In this document: in pieces, positions 1-9,365 of the stretch
Layout of the letters: each line of letters begins with the position of its first letter
Position numbering within the stretch: the first letter of the stretch is position 1
From: Roseivivax sp. GX 12232
GTDB taxonomy: Bacteria; Pseudomonadota; Alphaproteobacteria; Rhodobacterales; Rhodobacteraceae
DNA: 64,000 bases
Direction: 5' to 3'
Assembly: GCF_021272185.1 (NCBI RefSeq)
Contig: NZ_JAJSEC010000011.1
Location: 1-64,000 of the forward strand
Made by a program: the position numbers and the translations under genes
Notes under the pieces: generated by a model
What the model was told of the DNA's origin: nothing
Seen by the model: the letters and a program-made list of their open reading frames with translations, nothing else
Database searches by the model: none

Positions 1-32
1 GCCCGGCACCTTCGGTGCTATTCGGGCGCAAG
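1..32 (-). repeat. Family 1 repeat, end fragment cut by window edge
   Basis: The first 32 bases match, in reverse orientation, the conserved left end of the 169-bp family 1 repeat: the short hairpin GCACC-TTC-GGTGC and the motif that reads CTTGCGCCCGAATAGC on the minus strand. The rest of the copy lies outside the window. Confidence 0.75.
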
Positions 33-234
33 GGGGTGGGCTTGGTAGGTGCGGTGAAGGCGATTGTCAGAGGGGTGCGGGGTGAGGCGTCTTAGGTGAG
101 GCTTTTTACCTGTCGTCCGGGGAAATTTTCCGGCTTTTCGAGCAGTCGCGCCTGCCCGTCCTCAGCCACATCCCGCCCGGCGCCAGTCATTACGACTGCC
201 ACGCCATCCAGTCAAAGCGCCTCGCCAGCCCCCC

Positions 235-1305
235 TTACCGCGGCCGTCCCAAATCAAACGCCTTCCGCATGAGCGTCGGCAGGTCCCCCGGGCGGAATGC
301 CTCGGGCGGCACGAACTCCCCGCGCTCCGGCGCGCGGTCCATGGGCACCAGCGCCACCTTCAGGGTCAGGCGCAGGTGGAAATGGGTGAAAGTGTGCCGC
401 GCCTCCTCGGGCAGGGTCTTCCATTCCGCGCGGATCGGGGCGGCCTCGCCGGGCAGAGGCGTCTCGATGTCCACCCAATCGGTGCCGGGCCAGCCGAGCA
501 TCCCGCCCAGAAGCCCGGTCTCGGGCCGGGTCTCCAGGAGCCAGGCGCCGTCCACGCGCCGCGCGAGATAGGCGATGCCGTGGCGCACCGGCTTGCGCTT
601 CTTGGGCGCCTTCTTCGGCAGCTCGGCCTGGGTGCCCGCCGCCCAGGCCGCGCAGGCCCCGCGCCAGGGGCAGAGCCCGCAGAGCGGGTTGCGCGGCGTG
701 CAGACCGTGGCGCCGAGGTCCATCACCGCCTGGGCGTAATCGCCGGGTCGGGCCGTGGGCGTCAGCGCCTCGGCATGGGCGGTCAGAAGCGGCTTGGCCT
801 GGGGCAGCGGCACATGTTCGTCAAAAAGCCGCGCCATGACCCGCTCGACGTTGCCGTCGACCACGGTCTCGGCCCGGTCGAAGGCGATGGCGGAGACGGC
901 GGCGGCGGTATAGGGGCCGATGCCGGGCAGGGCCAGAAGCCCCTCGCGGGTGTCGGGGAAGACGCCGTCGTGTTCCTGAGCCACGGCGCGGGCGCATTTC
1001 AACAGGTTGCGCGCCCGGGCGTAGTAACCCAGCCCCGCCCAGGCGGCCATGACCTCGGCGTCCTCGGCGGCGGCCAGATCGGTGACCCGCGGCCAGCGCG
1101 CGGTGAAGGCCTCGAAATAGGATTTGACGGCGGCCACGGTGGTCTGTTGCAACATGACCTCGGAGAGCCAGACCCGGTAGGGATCGGGCCGCTGCCCCCG
1201 GGCCCGGTCGGCGGGGCCCACCCGCCAGGGCATCACCCGGGCGTGGCGGTCGTACCAGTCGAGAAGCTCCTGCGGCAGCAGCGCGGTATCGGCGGTTTCA
1301 CGCAC
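235..1305 (-). CDS. mutY: A/G-specific adenine glycosylase MutY
   Basis: Base-excision repair enzyme that removes adenine mispaired with 8-oxoguanine. The 356-aa product has every hallmark: the catalytic Glu in SEVMLQQT (Glu49), a helix-hairpin-helix LPGIGPYTA (about 126-134), the catalytic Asp in VVDGNVERV (Asp150), and a [4Fe-4S] ligand set C202-X6-C209-X2-C212-X5-C218. The C-terminal third is the NUDIX-like 8-oxoG recognition domain. The start is a GTG; the N-terminus LLDWYDRHARVMPWR aligns with the family start, so little is missing. It is divergent from dciA with 92 bp between them, as in many Rhodobacterales. Length is normal. Confidence 0.96.
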   Translation of the reverse strand: MRETADTALLPQELLDWYDRHARVMPWRVGPADRARGQRPDPYRVWLSEVMLQQTTVAAVKSYFEAFTARWPRVTDLAAAEDAEVMAAWAGLGYYARARNLLKCARAVAQEHDGVFPDTREGLLALPGIGPYTAAAVSAIAFDRAETVVDGNVERVMARLFDEHVPLPQAKPLLTAHAEALTPTARPGDYAQAVMDLGATVCTPRNPLCGLCPWRGACAAWAAGTQAELPKKAPKKRKPVRHGIAYLARRVDGAWLLETRPETGLLGGMLGWPGTDWVDIETPLPGEAAPIRAEWKTLPEEARHTFTHFHLRLTLKVALVPMDRAPERGEFVPPEAFRPGDLPTLMRKAFDLGRPR

Positions 1306-1306
1306 G

Positions 1307-1324
1307 GATCAAGTCCCTTTGATC
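1307..1324. promoter_or_regulatory. Inverted repeat in mutY-dciA divergent region
   Basis: GATCAA-N6-TTGATC is a perfect 6+6 inverted repeat immediately upstream of the mutY GTG, in the 92-bp region shared with dciA. It could be an operator. It is not an FNR box, because the half-sites have the opposite polarity. No regulator can be named. Confidence 0.25.
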
Positions 1325-1397
1325 TTGTGGCCGGCGCGGCTGGGGTGGCGCTGGCCGCGCGGGTGTCTAGTATATCCGCCAGGAGTGGAGTCCAACC

Positions 1398-1910
1398 ATG
1401 ACGCGACAGCGCAGCACCACGCGGGGCTTCCAGCAGACCGCGAGCCTGCTCAAGACCTCGATCCGCCGCGCCACCGAGACGCGCGGCTTCTCGCAGTCGC
1501 GGGTGCTGACCCACTGGGAGGAGATCGCCGGGCCGGAAACCGCCCGCATCGCCCGCCCGGTCGAGGTGAGCTACGGCCGCGGCGGGCTGGGCGCGACGCT
1601 GGTGCTTCTGACCACCGGCGCCAATGCGCCGCAGCTCGAGATGCAGAAAGAGCAGATTCGCACCCGGGTGAACCAGGTCTACGGGTTCAACGCGATCCAG
1701 AAGGTGCGGATCACCCAGACGGCGCCGACGGGCTTCGCCGAGGGGCAGGTGCGCTTCGCGCCCGCGCCCAAGGCCGAACCCGCGCCGCCCGATCCCAAGG
1801 TGATCGCCGAGGCGCAGGATCGTGCCAGCGACGTGGGCGACGAGGGGCTCAGGGTTGCGCTTGAACGTCTGGCGACCAACGTTCTATCCCGAAATCGAAA
1901 ACCGGGCTGA
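1398..1910 (+). CDS. dciA: DUF721/DciA family protein
   Basis: 170-aa protein of the DUF721 family; DciA members assist loading or operation of the replicative helicase DnaB in bacteria that lack DnaC. The recognisable core is residues about 10-105, with the pattern SRVLTHWEEIAGPETA followed by a beta-rich segment and QLEMQKEQIRTRVNQVYG. The C-terminal 60 residues are charged and low in complexity, as is common in alphaproteobacterial members. The ATG follows a weak GGAGT. It lies upstream of the dsbA-like gene (26-bp gap) on the same strand. Family assignment is secure; the helicase role is inferred from studied homologues. Confidence 0.85.
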   Translation: MTRQRSTTRGFQQTASLLKTSIRRATETRGFSQSRVLTHWEEIAGPETARIARPVEVSYGRGGLGATLVLLTTGANAPQLEMQKEQIRTRVNQVYGFNAIQKVRITQTAPTGFAEGQVRFAPAPKAEPAPPDPKVIAEAQDRASDVGDEGLRVALERLATNVLSRNRKPG

Positions 1911-1936
1911 GGCCCGCGACAGAAAAGGTGACGTGA

Positions 1937-2626
1937 ATGAAACGGATGATTTCCGCGACCGCGCTTGCGGCGGTGCTGGGCCTCGGCGGCTTCTGGGCGC
2001 TCGAGCGGATCGGCGCGCCGGCCTCGCCCGAGTTCGACCTGCCGGGCGCCGCCCAGGCGCAGGACGACAGCGAGGATGCCGCGCCCACGGGCACGGTCCA
2101 GGAGATGGTGCTGGGCGCCGAGGACGCGCCGGTCGAGGTGATCGAATACGCCTCCTATACCTGCCCGCATTGCGCCAGCTTCCACGAGAACGTCTTCGAC
2201 CGGATCAAGGAAAACTACGTCGAGACCGGCCAGGTGAAATTCGTCTACCGCGAGGTCTATTTCGACAAATACGGCATGTGGGCCTCCCTGGTGGCGCGCT
2301 GCGGCGGCAACACCGACCGCTTCTTCGGGATCACCGACATGATCTACGAGACCCAGTCCGAATGGGCCCGCGCGGGCTCGGATGCGGCCATCGCCGACGG
2401 GCTGCGCAAGATCGGCAAGGTGGCGGGGCTGGATGACAGCCAGCTCGAGGCCTGCCTGACCGACGGCGACCAGCTGCGCAGCCTGGTGGAATGGTACCAG
2501 GAGAACGCCGAGGCCGACGGCATCCGCTCGACCCCGAGCTTCATGATCGACGGCGAGCTGCATTCCAACATGAACTACGACGACTTCGCCGAGATCCTCG
2601 ACGAGAAGATCGCCGCGGCGGAATGA
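1937..2626 (+). CDS. DsbA-family periplasmic thiol-disulfide oxidoreductase
   Basis: 229-aa exported thioredoxin-fold protein with a single N-terminal hydrophobic segment (about residues 5-22, signal peptide or anchor) and the active-site pair C76-P-H-C79 in the context YASYTCPHCASFHENVF. The CPHC dipeptide is the DsbA type and suggests an oxidase. The C-terminal part contains the cis-Pro loop STPSFMIDG. This matches the Thioredoxin_4 (BdbD-like) form of DsbA usual in alphaproteobacteria. The stop codon overlaps the next gene's start as ATGA, so the two are probably translationally coupled. Likely function is disulfide formation in envelope proteins; substrates cannot be told from sequence. 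Confidence 0.9.
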   Translation: MKRMISATALAAVLGLGGFWALERIGAPASPEFDLPGAAQAQDDSEDAAPTGTVQEMVLGAEDAPVEVIEYASYTCPHCASFHENVFDRIKENYVETGQVKFVYREVYFDKYGMWASLVARCGGNTDRFFGITDMIYETQSEWARAGSDAAIADGLRKIGKVAGLDDSQLEACLTDGDQLRSLVEWYQENAEADGIRSTPSFMIDGELHSNMNYDDFAEILDEKIAAAE

Positions 2627-3747
2627 GCGTCTCGGCTCCGGATGGCCCGCTGGCCGGGCTGAAGGTCGTCGAGCTCGCGCGGATCCTGGCCGGCCCCTGG
2701 GCCGGCCAGACGCTGGCCGATCTCGGCGCCGAGGTGATCAAGGTCGAGGCCGCTGCAGGCGATGACACCCGCCAGTGGGGCCCGCCCTTCATCGAGCGCG
2801 AGGGCGACCGCTCGGCCGCCTATTTCCACTCCTGCAACCGCGGCAAGCGCTCGGTGGTGATCGACCTGCGCACCGAGGAAGGCCAGGCGGAGCTGCGCGC
2901 CCTGGTCGCCGAGGCCGACATCCTGATCGAGAACTTCAAGGTCGGCGGGCTGGCGAAATACGGCGCGGATTACGCGTCGCTCTCGCAGGTCAATCCGCGG
3001 CTGATCTATTGTTCGATCACCGGTTTCGGGCAGGACGGGCCCTATGCCCATCGCGCGGGCTATGACTACATCATCCAGGGGATGTCGGGGCTCATGTCGA
3101 TCACCGGCGACCCCGAGGGCCAGCCGCAGCGCGCCGGCGTGGCGGTGACCGATCTCTTCACCGGGCTCTATTCGGTGGTGGGCATCCTCTCGGCGCTCGA
3201 GCAGCGTCACCGCACCGGGCGCGGGCAGCACATCGACATGGCGCTGCTCGACTGCGCGGTGGCGGCCACGGCGAACCAGGCGATGAACTACCTCGCCACC
3301 GGCACGCCGCCCGGGCGGACCGGGAACTACCACCCGAACCTGACGCCCTACCAGGTCTTCGACGTGGCCGACGGGTTCATCATCATCGCCACCGGCAATG
3401 ATGCGCAGTACCGGCGGTTGTGCGGGCTTCTGGGGCTGGAGGAGATGGCCGAGGCGCCCGAGTTCCTGACCAATGCCGACCGGGTGGCCCACCGCGAGGA
3501 GATGATCCGCCGGCTGAGCGAGGCGACGCTGCGCTTCTCCAAGGCCGAGCTGCTGGCCGCCTGCGAGGCCGAGGGCGTGCCCGCCGGGCCGATCAACGAC
3601 ATGGCCGAGGTCATGGCCGACCCGCAGGTCGTCGCGCGCGGGCTTCAGATCGCCCCCGAGGGCCTGCCCGGCGTGCGCGCGCCCTTCCGGTTCTCCGACG
3701 CCGAGCTGGTGCTGGATCGCGCCGCGCCGAAGCTGGGCGAAGGGTGA
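2623..3747 (+). CDS. CaiB/BaiF family CoA-transferase
   Basis: 374-aa class III CoA-transferase. The N-terminus PLAGLKVVELARILAGPW, the SVVIDLRTEEG strand, LIENFKVG and the AGYDYIIQGMSGLM segment are characteristic; Asp148 in GYD is the expected acyl-anhydride-forming residue by analogy with formyl-CoA transferase. The family moves CoA between carboxylic acids, but the substrate is not predictable here. The start ATG overlaps the preceding TGA (ATGA). Although it is joined to a periplasmic oxidoreductase gene, I see no functional link. It is followed by a gap full of family 1 repeats. Confidence 0.9.
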   Translation: MSVSAPDGPLAGLKVVELARILAGPWAGQTLADLGAEVIKVEAAAGDDTRQWGPPFIEREGDRSAAYFHSCNRGKRSVVIDLRTEEGQAELRALVAEADILIENFKVGGLAKYGADYASLSQVNPRLIYCSITGFGQDGPYAHRAGYDYIIQGMSGLMSITGDPEGQPQRAGVAVTDLFTGLYSVVGILSALEQRHRTGRGQHIDMALLDCAVAATANQAMNYLATGTPPGRTGNYHPNLTPYQVFDVADGFIIIATGNDAQYRRLCGLLGLEEMAEAPEFLTNADRVAHREEMIRRLSEATLRFSKAELLAACEAEGVPAGPINDMAEVMADPQVVARGLQIAPEGLPGVRAPFRFSDAELVLDRAAPKLGEG

Positions 3748-3803
3748 GGGGGGCTGTTCGTGGTTTGGGTCAGGCAATGTCCTCACCACCCCTCGCGCCC
3801 GTC

Positions 3804-3971
3804 TTGCGCCCGAATAGCATCGAAGATGCCGGGCGCGCGCCGGACCGGCCCCTTGGGCCGGCGCTCCTTTGGATGGCGCGCTTAGATCGCAGCTCGTCCT
3901 GACCTTGCTGGGATAAAGCGCCTCGCTCAGAGGGCAGCAGCGCCGGCCCCCGGTCCGGCGCGCGCCCTCTG
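3804..3971 (+). repeat. Family 1 repeat, copy A
   Basis: 168-bp copy. The left inverted repeat GGGCGCGCGCCGGACCGG (3832-3849) pairs exactly with CCGGTCCGGCGCGCGCCC (3950-3967); an inner inverted pair GGGCCGGCGCT/AGCGCCGGCCC and the core CTGGGATAAAGCGC are present. Confidence 0.9.
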
Positions 3972-4118
3972 TTGGGGAGGGTGTCGACCGGGCTTGGGCG
4001 CAGTTTGAGAGGCCGGTGCAATGCCGGGCGACGCGCGTTCTCGACGGATTTGCCGTTCTGTTGGGGCGTTACTGCAAAGCCCGGCCCCCTTCTGCGTCTG
4101 TGGGCTGACGTTGCCCCC

Positions 4119-4167
4119 CTTGCGCCCGAACAGCATCGAAGGTGCCACGCTGAGGTCAAGGCGCCTC
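4119..4167 (+). repeat. Family 1 partial left-end module
   Basis: 49-bp unit starting CTTGCGCCCGAACAGCATCG, directly abutting copy B, whose own left end begins with the same sequence. It lacks the inverted repeats and the core. Confidence 0.7.
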
Positions 4168-4336
4168 CTTGCGCCCGAATAGCACCGAAGGTGCCGGGCG
4201 CGCGCCGGACCGGCCCGATGGGCCGGCGCTCCTTGGAGTGGCGTGCCTAGCTCAAAGCCAGCCCTGACCTTGCTGGGATAAAGCGCCTTGCTCAGAGGTC
4301 AGAAGCGCCGGCCCCCGGCCCGGCGCGCGCCCTCTG
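4168..4336 (+). repeat. Family 1 repeat, copy B
   Basis: 169-bp copy, 364 bp downstream of copy A in the same orientation. The right inverted repeat carries one change (T to C) relative to the consensus. It shares its downstream 70 bp with copy A, so A and B probably arose by local tandem duplication. Confidence 0.9.
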
Positions 4337-4562
4337 TTGGCGAGGGTGTCGACCGGGCCTGGTCGCAGTTTGAGAGGCCGGTGCAAAGCCGGGCGACGCG
4401 CGCCCTTTGTTGGGAAGGCCGAGAGGGTGGTGACCCCGGCGTCTTTTCTTTGGGAAGGGGAGAGCCGCGGAGGATGGCCGTGCCTTCTCTTCGGGAGGAG
4501 ACGTGGAACGAAGGCCGAGAACGCGCGCCGTCCGCATCGCCACCCCCCGCACACACCACCCC

Positions 4563-6233
4563 CTACCCAAACGTCCCATGGCAGAACCAGCCCGAGGACA
4601 GCAGGCCGCCGTGGGCGTAGAACAGCCAGAGCCGCTCGCCGCGGTCGGTCTCCACCTGCCAGTAGTCGCGCTGGCCCGAGCGCCAGTCGGGCTCCTCGAG
4701 CCACCATTCGGGCGCGATCCGTTCCGGGCCGGTGGCGCCGCGGGTCTCGTGGTCGCGGCCGCGCCAGCGGAAGCGCCCTGGCAGATGCGGCGCGTCGGGG
4801 GCCTGCACCGGCTCGGGCCGCCAGAGCCTGAGCGGCCGGGGCACCGGCGGTTCGGGCCAGCCCGGGGCGGGCTCGGACCAGGCGGCGGCCAGGGTCAGCG
4901 CGGCCTTCTCGGGGATATGGCTCGAGGCCGGGTGGCGCCGGGTGATCGCCTCGAGCCCGAGCCGCGCGCCGAGCCGTCCGATCAGGTCCTCGAGCGCGGT
5001 ATCGGCGCTGAGCTTCTCCGAAACCCGCCGCCCGGCATCGAGATGCCCCGCGGGGCTGCGCGCATGCACCGGCTCGTGGGTCAGCACCTCGAGGCGCAGC
5101 ATGTCGATGCCGAAGCCCGCGTCGATCTCGGCGACCTTCATCGCCAGGAGCGGGCGCAGCCGGGCGGGGTCCTGGGCGGGCCGGGCGAGGCCGACCACGG
5201 CCCAGTCCATCGACTGGTCGGCGCGGTAAGCCTCGAGCCGCACCCGCCGGGCGCCGCGCCCCTGCCGGCGGAGCTTCTCGCAGAGCGGCGGCAGCAGCCG
5301 GTCGAGCCCGGCCAGGAGGTCGGCCTCGAGCCCGATCGGCTCGGGCAGGGTGAGGCGGATCGAGAAGCGCACCGGCGGGGCGGCGGGCGTGATCGGCTCG
5401 GGCGCGGCGCCGAGCGCCTGGTCGAGCCGCCCCACGAGCCCGGTGCCGAAGCGCCGCGCGAGGCTGGCGCGGGGCTGGCCGGCCAGGTCGCCGATCCGCC
5501 GCAGCCCGAGCCGCGAGAGGCTCTCCACCGTCTCGGGCGGCAGCCGGAGCGCCGCCACGGGCAGGGGCGCGAGCGCGCCGTAGGTCTTGCCCGGGGCGGC
5601 GATCCTCTCGCTGCCACTCCGGGGGGTGCCGGCCTGGGGCGTGCCGACCTGGGGCGCCGCGCCGCCGCGCTCCCAGTGGCGCCGCTTGCCGGCCCGGGCC
5701 CGGGTGGCGCGGGCCTCCTGGTCGATGGCGTCGCCGCTGCGGTGGCCCTCGGCGCGGCGGCCGCCGTAGCGCGCCAGCGCCCAGGCTGCGCCCAGGGTGT
5801 CGGCGATGCCCGCGCGCAGGCTGAGGCCGAGGTCGGCGCAATCCTCCTCGACCTGGGCCAGGAGCGCCGCCTCGCCGCCGAAGAGATGCGCGCAGCCGGT
5901 CAGATCGATGACCAGCGCGTCCGGGGCCTCGCGGGCGACCCAGGGCGAGAACTTGCCCGCCCAGCGGTGCAGGGTGCCGAGAAAGGCCGCCTCGCGGTGC
6001 GGGTTGGCCAGCCGGGTCAGCAGGTCGGCGCAGGCGGCATGGGCGTCACGCAGCGGCTGGCCGGGATAGAGCCCCTCCGCCGAGGCGCGCGGCGAGAGCG
6101 CCGCCAGGAGCTGGGCGTTGCCCTGCTCCTCGACGGTGGCGAAGGGCACCTGCCCGAGATTGGGGTCGCGGCGGATCAGCCGTTCGGCCCCCAGCCGGGG
6201 GAACCAGAGGGAGAGGATGCGTCGGTTGGGCAT
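4563..6233 (-). CDS. imuB: ImuB-type Y-family DNA polymerase-like protein
   Basis: 556-aa Y-family polymerase homologue of the ImuB class, the catalytically inactive hub of the ImuA-ImuB-DnaE2 mutasome, which recruits DnaE2 and the beta clamp for damage-induced mutagenesis. Supporting text: RRILSLWFPRLGAERLIRR at the N-terminus, APDALVIDLTGCAHLFGGE (palm region), a fingers/HhH segment LGLRRIGDLAGQPRASLARR, and the family C-terminus DYWQVETDRGERLWLFYAHG. An ATG 15 bp further upstream (6248) is possible but lies only about 11 nt from the predicted transcription start. A perfect LexA box precedes the gene. Neither imuA nor dnaE2 is adjacent; family 1 repeats flank both sides. SOS induction is inferred from the box. 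Confidence 0.88.
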   Translation of the reverse strand: MPNRRILSLWFPRLGAERLIRRDPNLGQVPFATVEEQGNAQLLAALSPRASAEGLYPGQPLRDAHAACADLLTRLANPHREAAFLGTLHRWAGKFSPWVAREAPDALVIDLTGCAHLFGGEAALLAQVEEDCADLGLSLRAGIADTLGAAWALARYGGRRAEGHRSGDAIDQEARATRARAGKRRHWERGGAAPQVGTPQAGTPRSGSERIAAPGKTYGALAPLPVAALRLPPETVESLSRLGLRRIGDLAGQPRASLARRFGTGLVGRLDQALGAAPEPITPAAPPVRFSIRLTLPEPIGLEADLLAGLDRLLPPLCEKLRRQGRGARRVRLEAYRADQSMDWAVVGLARPAQDPARLRPLLAMKVAEIDAGFGIDMLRLEVLTHEPVHARSPAGHLDAGRRVSEKLSADTALEDLIGRLGARLGLEAITRRHPASSHIPEKAALTLAAAWSEPAPGWPEPPVPRPLRLWRPEPVQAPDAPHLPGRFRWRGRDHETRGATGPERIAPEWWLEEPDWRSGQRDYWQVETDRGERLWLFYAHGGLLSSGWFCHGTFG

Positions 6234-6250
6234 GGCAGGCGGCAGCATGT

Positions 6251-6265
6251 GTTCGTGCTTTGTTC
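6251..6265 (-). promoter_or_regulatory. LexA box (SOS operator) of imuB
   Basis: GTTCGTGCTTTGTTC is an exact GTTC-N7-GTTC, the alphaproteobacterial LexA operator. It lies just downstream of a minus-strand promoter with -10 TATAAA (6266-6271) and -35 TCGACC (6289-6294, 17-bp spacer), where a bound repressor would block transcription of imuB. Confidence 0.85.
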
Positions 6266-6417
6266 TTTATAGGGCGAGTCGGCTGCGGGGTCGAGTCAGG
6301 GGGGTGTGGGAGGGGCGTGGCTTCGAATTGCGGGCTTGCTTGCGGGGGCTGGGCCCCATGCGGCGCTCCGCTGCCACGGGCCCGCATCTCTCGAGCCCCG
6401 CTTACCCAAGCGCCCCT

Positions 6418-6586
6418 CTTGCGCCCGAATAGCATCGAAGGTGCCGGGCGCGCGCCGGACCGGCCCCTTGGGCCGGCGCTCTTTGGGGTGGCGTGCTTAG
6501 TTCGGCCCTAGCCCTGACCTTGCTGGGATAAAGCGCCTCGCTCAGAGGTCGGCAGCGCCGGCCCCCGGTCCGGCGCGCGCCCTCTG
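6418..6586 (+). repeat. Family 1 repeat, copy C
   Basis: 169-bp copy in the 480-bp gap between imuB and the I78 gene; both 18-bp inverted repeats are perfect. The rest of the gap (6272-6417, 6587-6728) shows only the imuB promoter and no other recognisable element. Confidence 0.9.
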
Positions 6587-6728
6587 GTGTGACGGGTTTC
6601 GACCGGGCAGGGGGCGCGCGGTGTCTTTGAGGAGGGTGCGTCAGGCTCCGGGCTGGGGCCATCCGGCTACGCGCCATCTGGCCAAGCGCCTTCCGGCGCG
6701 CGCCCGCGCTCCCCGAGCCCCAATCACC

Positions 6729-7112
6729 TCACCCGCAATACACCCGGGTGATCACGCCCTCCGCGTCGAGCGCGATGTTCAGCCGGCTTTCGGAGTAATC
6801 CATGGTGACCATGTCACCGGGCCTGATGATCCGGGCGTCGAGGTCGGCGGGCAGGGTCACGGCGGCGAGGGGGCTGCCGAGCAATGCGCGGTAGCCCTCG
6901 GCGCCGCAGGCGTCCGCGTCGGGAGACCCGGGCTCCTGCAGGCCGTCCCCGGGCGCGCCACCCGGCGCACCGGGGCGCGCACCGGGCCCGCCATCGGCCA
7001 CCTCCTCACCCCCGGGCACCCCCGGCGCCCCCACCACCGTGCCCCCCGGCGCGCAGGCGGCGAGCAGAAGCGGCAGAAGCCAGGCGAGGCGCGGCGCGGT
7101 CTTCGGTTGCAT
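6729..7112 (-). CDS. Peptidase inhibitor I78 family lipoprotein
   Basis: 127-aa secreted protein. A signal peptide ends in the lipobox LLAAC (Cys20), then a Pro/Gly-rich linker of about 45 residues leads to a C-terminal I78-type domain: [16 protein letters not shown], then [19 protein letters not shown] and the terminal ITRVYCG. I78 proteins are small serine-protease inhibitors or fold relatives; activity here is inferred. I chose the ATG at 7112 because AAAGGAG sits 7 nt upstream; an in-frame GTG at 7130 lacks such support. It is divergent from the formaldehyde dehydrogenase gene with 53 bp between the starts, so promoters must overlap. Confidence 0.82.
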   Translation of the reverse strand: MQPKTAPRLAWLLPLLLAACAPGGTVVGAPGVPGGEEVADGGPGARPGAPGGAPGDGLQEPGSPDADACGAEGYRALLGSPLAAVTLPADLDARIIRPGDMVTMDYSESRLNIALDAEGVITRVYCG

Positions 7113-7165
7113 GGGCGCTCCTTTCGGCACAATCTCTGCCCCGATTGAACATCAGGAGGCCCTCC

Positions 7166-8296
<1,131 letters not shown>

Positions 8297-8308
8297 GCCG
8301 TCTTTGCA

Positions 8309-8357
8309 CTTGCGCCCCGGGGCCCGGCTGGCATGACCGGCGGACCCCGGGGGCAAG
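8309..8357 (+). other. Strong intergenic hairpin after adhI
   Basis: CTTGC-G-CCCCGGGG pairs with CCCCGGGG-GCAAG: 13 bp with one bulged base, and an inner CCGG/CCGG pair. No T-run follows, so it is more likely an mRNA-stabilising or attenuating structure between adhI and the cytochrome gene than a full terminator. Confidence 0.4.
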
Positions 8358-8384
8358 CGCCGCCGGACCCCTGGAAGGAGCCCC

Positions 8385-8822
8385 ATGATGACCCGTTCCC
8401 TGAGCCTGACCCTCGCGCTGGCCTTCACCGCAGGCGTCGCCCTCGCCCATGAGGGCGTGAAGGATCCCGACGTCATGGCGCGGATGGAGCTGATGGAGGA
8501 CATCAAGGCCGCCACCGCCCGGATCGACAAGATGCGCCGGGGCCAGGCGCCCTTCGACGCCGGGAAGGCCGCCGCCGACCGCGCGCTCCTGGTCGAGAAG
8601 GCCGAGGCCATCCCCGACGCCTTCGCGCGCAAGGCCGAGGACCCGAAATCCGAGGCGCTGCCCGCGATCTGGACCGATTGGGACGATTTCACCGCCCGCG
8701 CCGAGGAGATGGCCGCAGCCGCCGCCTCGATGCGCACCGGCTCGCGCCAGGCGCTGACCGGCAGCTTCGGTGACTATGCCGCGACCTGCCGGGCCTGCCA
8801 CGAAGACTTCCGGATGCCCTGA
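8385..8822 (+). CDS. Cytochrome c' / c-556 family
   Basis: 145-aa periplasmic four-helix-bundle cytochrome. A signal peptide (about 1-22, cleavage near ALA-HE) is followed by a helical domain with the haem-binding motif C135-R-A-C-H139 five residues from the C-terminus of the last helix, the position typical of cytochrome c'. His139 is the axial ligand. Such proteins bind NO or act as electron carriers; which applies here is unknown. It follows adhI by 88 bp, and its stop overlaps the next ATG (TGATG), so it is probably co-transcribed with the acetyltransferase gene. Confidence 0.9.
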   Translation: MMTRSLSLTLALAFTAGVALAHEGVKDPDVMARMELMEDIKAATARIDKMRRGQAPFDAGKAAADRALLVEKAEAIPDAFARKAEDPKSEALPAIWTDWDDFTARAEEMAAAAASMRTGSRQALTGSFGDYAATCRACHEDFRMP

Positions 8823-9349
8823 TGCCCGAGACCGCGCCCCAGTTCACGCCCCAGACCGCGGCCCTGCGCCTGCGCCCCTATTCGGAGGGCGATGCCGAGC
8901 CGCTCTGGCGGATGCTGGAGCCGGTGTTCCGCGCCGGCGAGACCTATGCGATCGAGCCCGACATCTCGCGCGCCGAGGCGCTGGCCTTCTGGACCGGCGA
9001 CGGCAACCGGGTGAGCCTCGCCGAGGATGCGGACGGCGCGATCCTCGGCAGCTATTTCCTGCGCCCCAACAAGCGCGGCGGCGGGGCGCATGTGGCCAAT
9101 GCCGCCTTTGTCACCGCGCCCGCCGCGCAAGGCCGGGGCGTCGCCCGGCAGATGCTCGCCCATGCCGAGGCCGCGGCCCGCGCGGCGGGCTTCCGGGCGA
9201 TGCAGTTCAATTTCGTGGTTGCCGAGAACACCCGCGCCGTTGCCACATGGGAGCGGGCGGGATACGCGGTCGTCGGGCGCCTTCCGGGCGCTTTCCATCA
9301 TCCCTCGGCCGGCTATGTCGACGCCCTGGTGATGATGAAACACCTCTGA
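8822..9349 (+). CDS. GNAT family N-acetyltransferase
   Basis: 175-aa single-domain GNAT protein. The acetyl-CoA pyrophosphate-binding segment is VTAPAAQGRGVARQML (Q/RxxGxG/A type, about residues 98-113), and the C-terminal motif B region NTRAVATWERAGYAVVGR is classical. The start overlaps the cytochrome stop by one base. The substrate is not predictable; RimJ/RimL-like proteins and small-molecule acetylases share this outline. A 16-bp gap leads to the NYN gene. Confidence 0.88.
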   Translation: MPETAPQFTPQTAALRLRPYSEGDAEPLWRMLEPVFRAGETYAIEPDISRAEALAFWTGDGNRVSLAEDADGAILGSYFLRPNKRGGGAHVANAAFVTAPAAQGRGVARQMLAHAEAAARAAGFRAMQFNFVVAENTRAVATWERAGYAVVGRLPGAFHHPSAGYVDALVMMKHL

Positions 9350-9365
9350 CCCGACAGGAGGCCAC

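Larger units (their letters stand above)
3748..4562. other. Gene-free repeat tract between CoA-transferase and imuB
   Basis: 815 bp between two convergent gene ends. It holds two full family 1 repeats (A and B), one 49-bp partial module, and a 70-bp segment after each full copy that is nearly identical between the two (3972-4041 and 4337-4406; shared words GTCGACCGGGC and GCAGTTTGAGAGGCCGGTGC). The rest, including 4408-4562, has no coding, RNA or terminator signal that I can support. Confidence 0.7.

Noticed and set aside
1307-1324. FNR box in the mutY-dciA region
   Set aside because: Half-sites GATCAA and TTGATC are in the wrong relative orientation for FNR.
3770-4159. Recurrent peptide-like frames within family 1 repeats (containing LFGRK and RARHLRC)
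   Set aside because: They recur only because the DNA repeat recurs; starts, frames and ends differ between copies.
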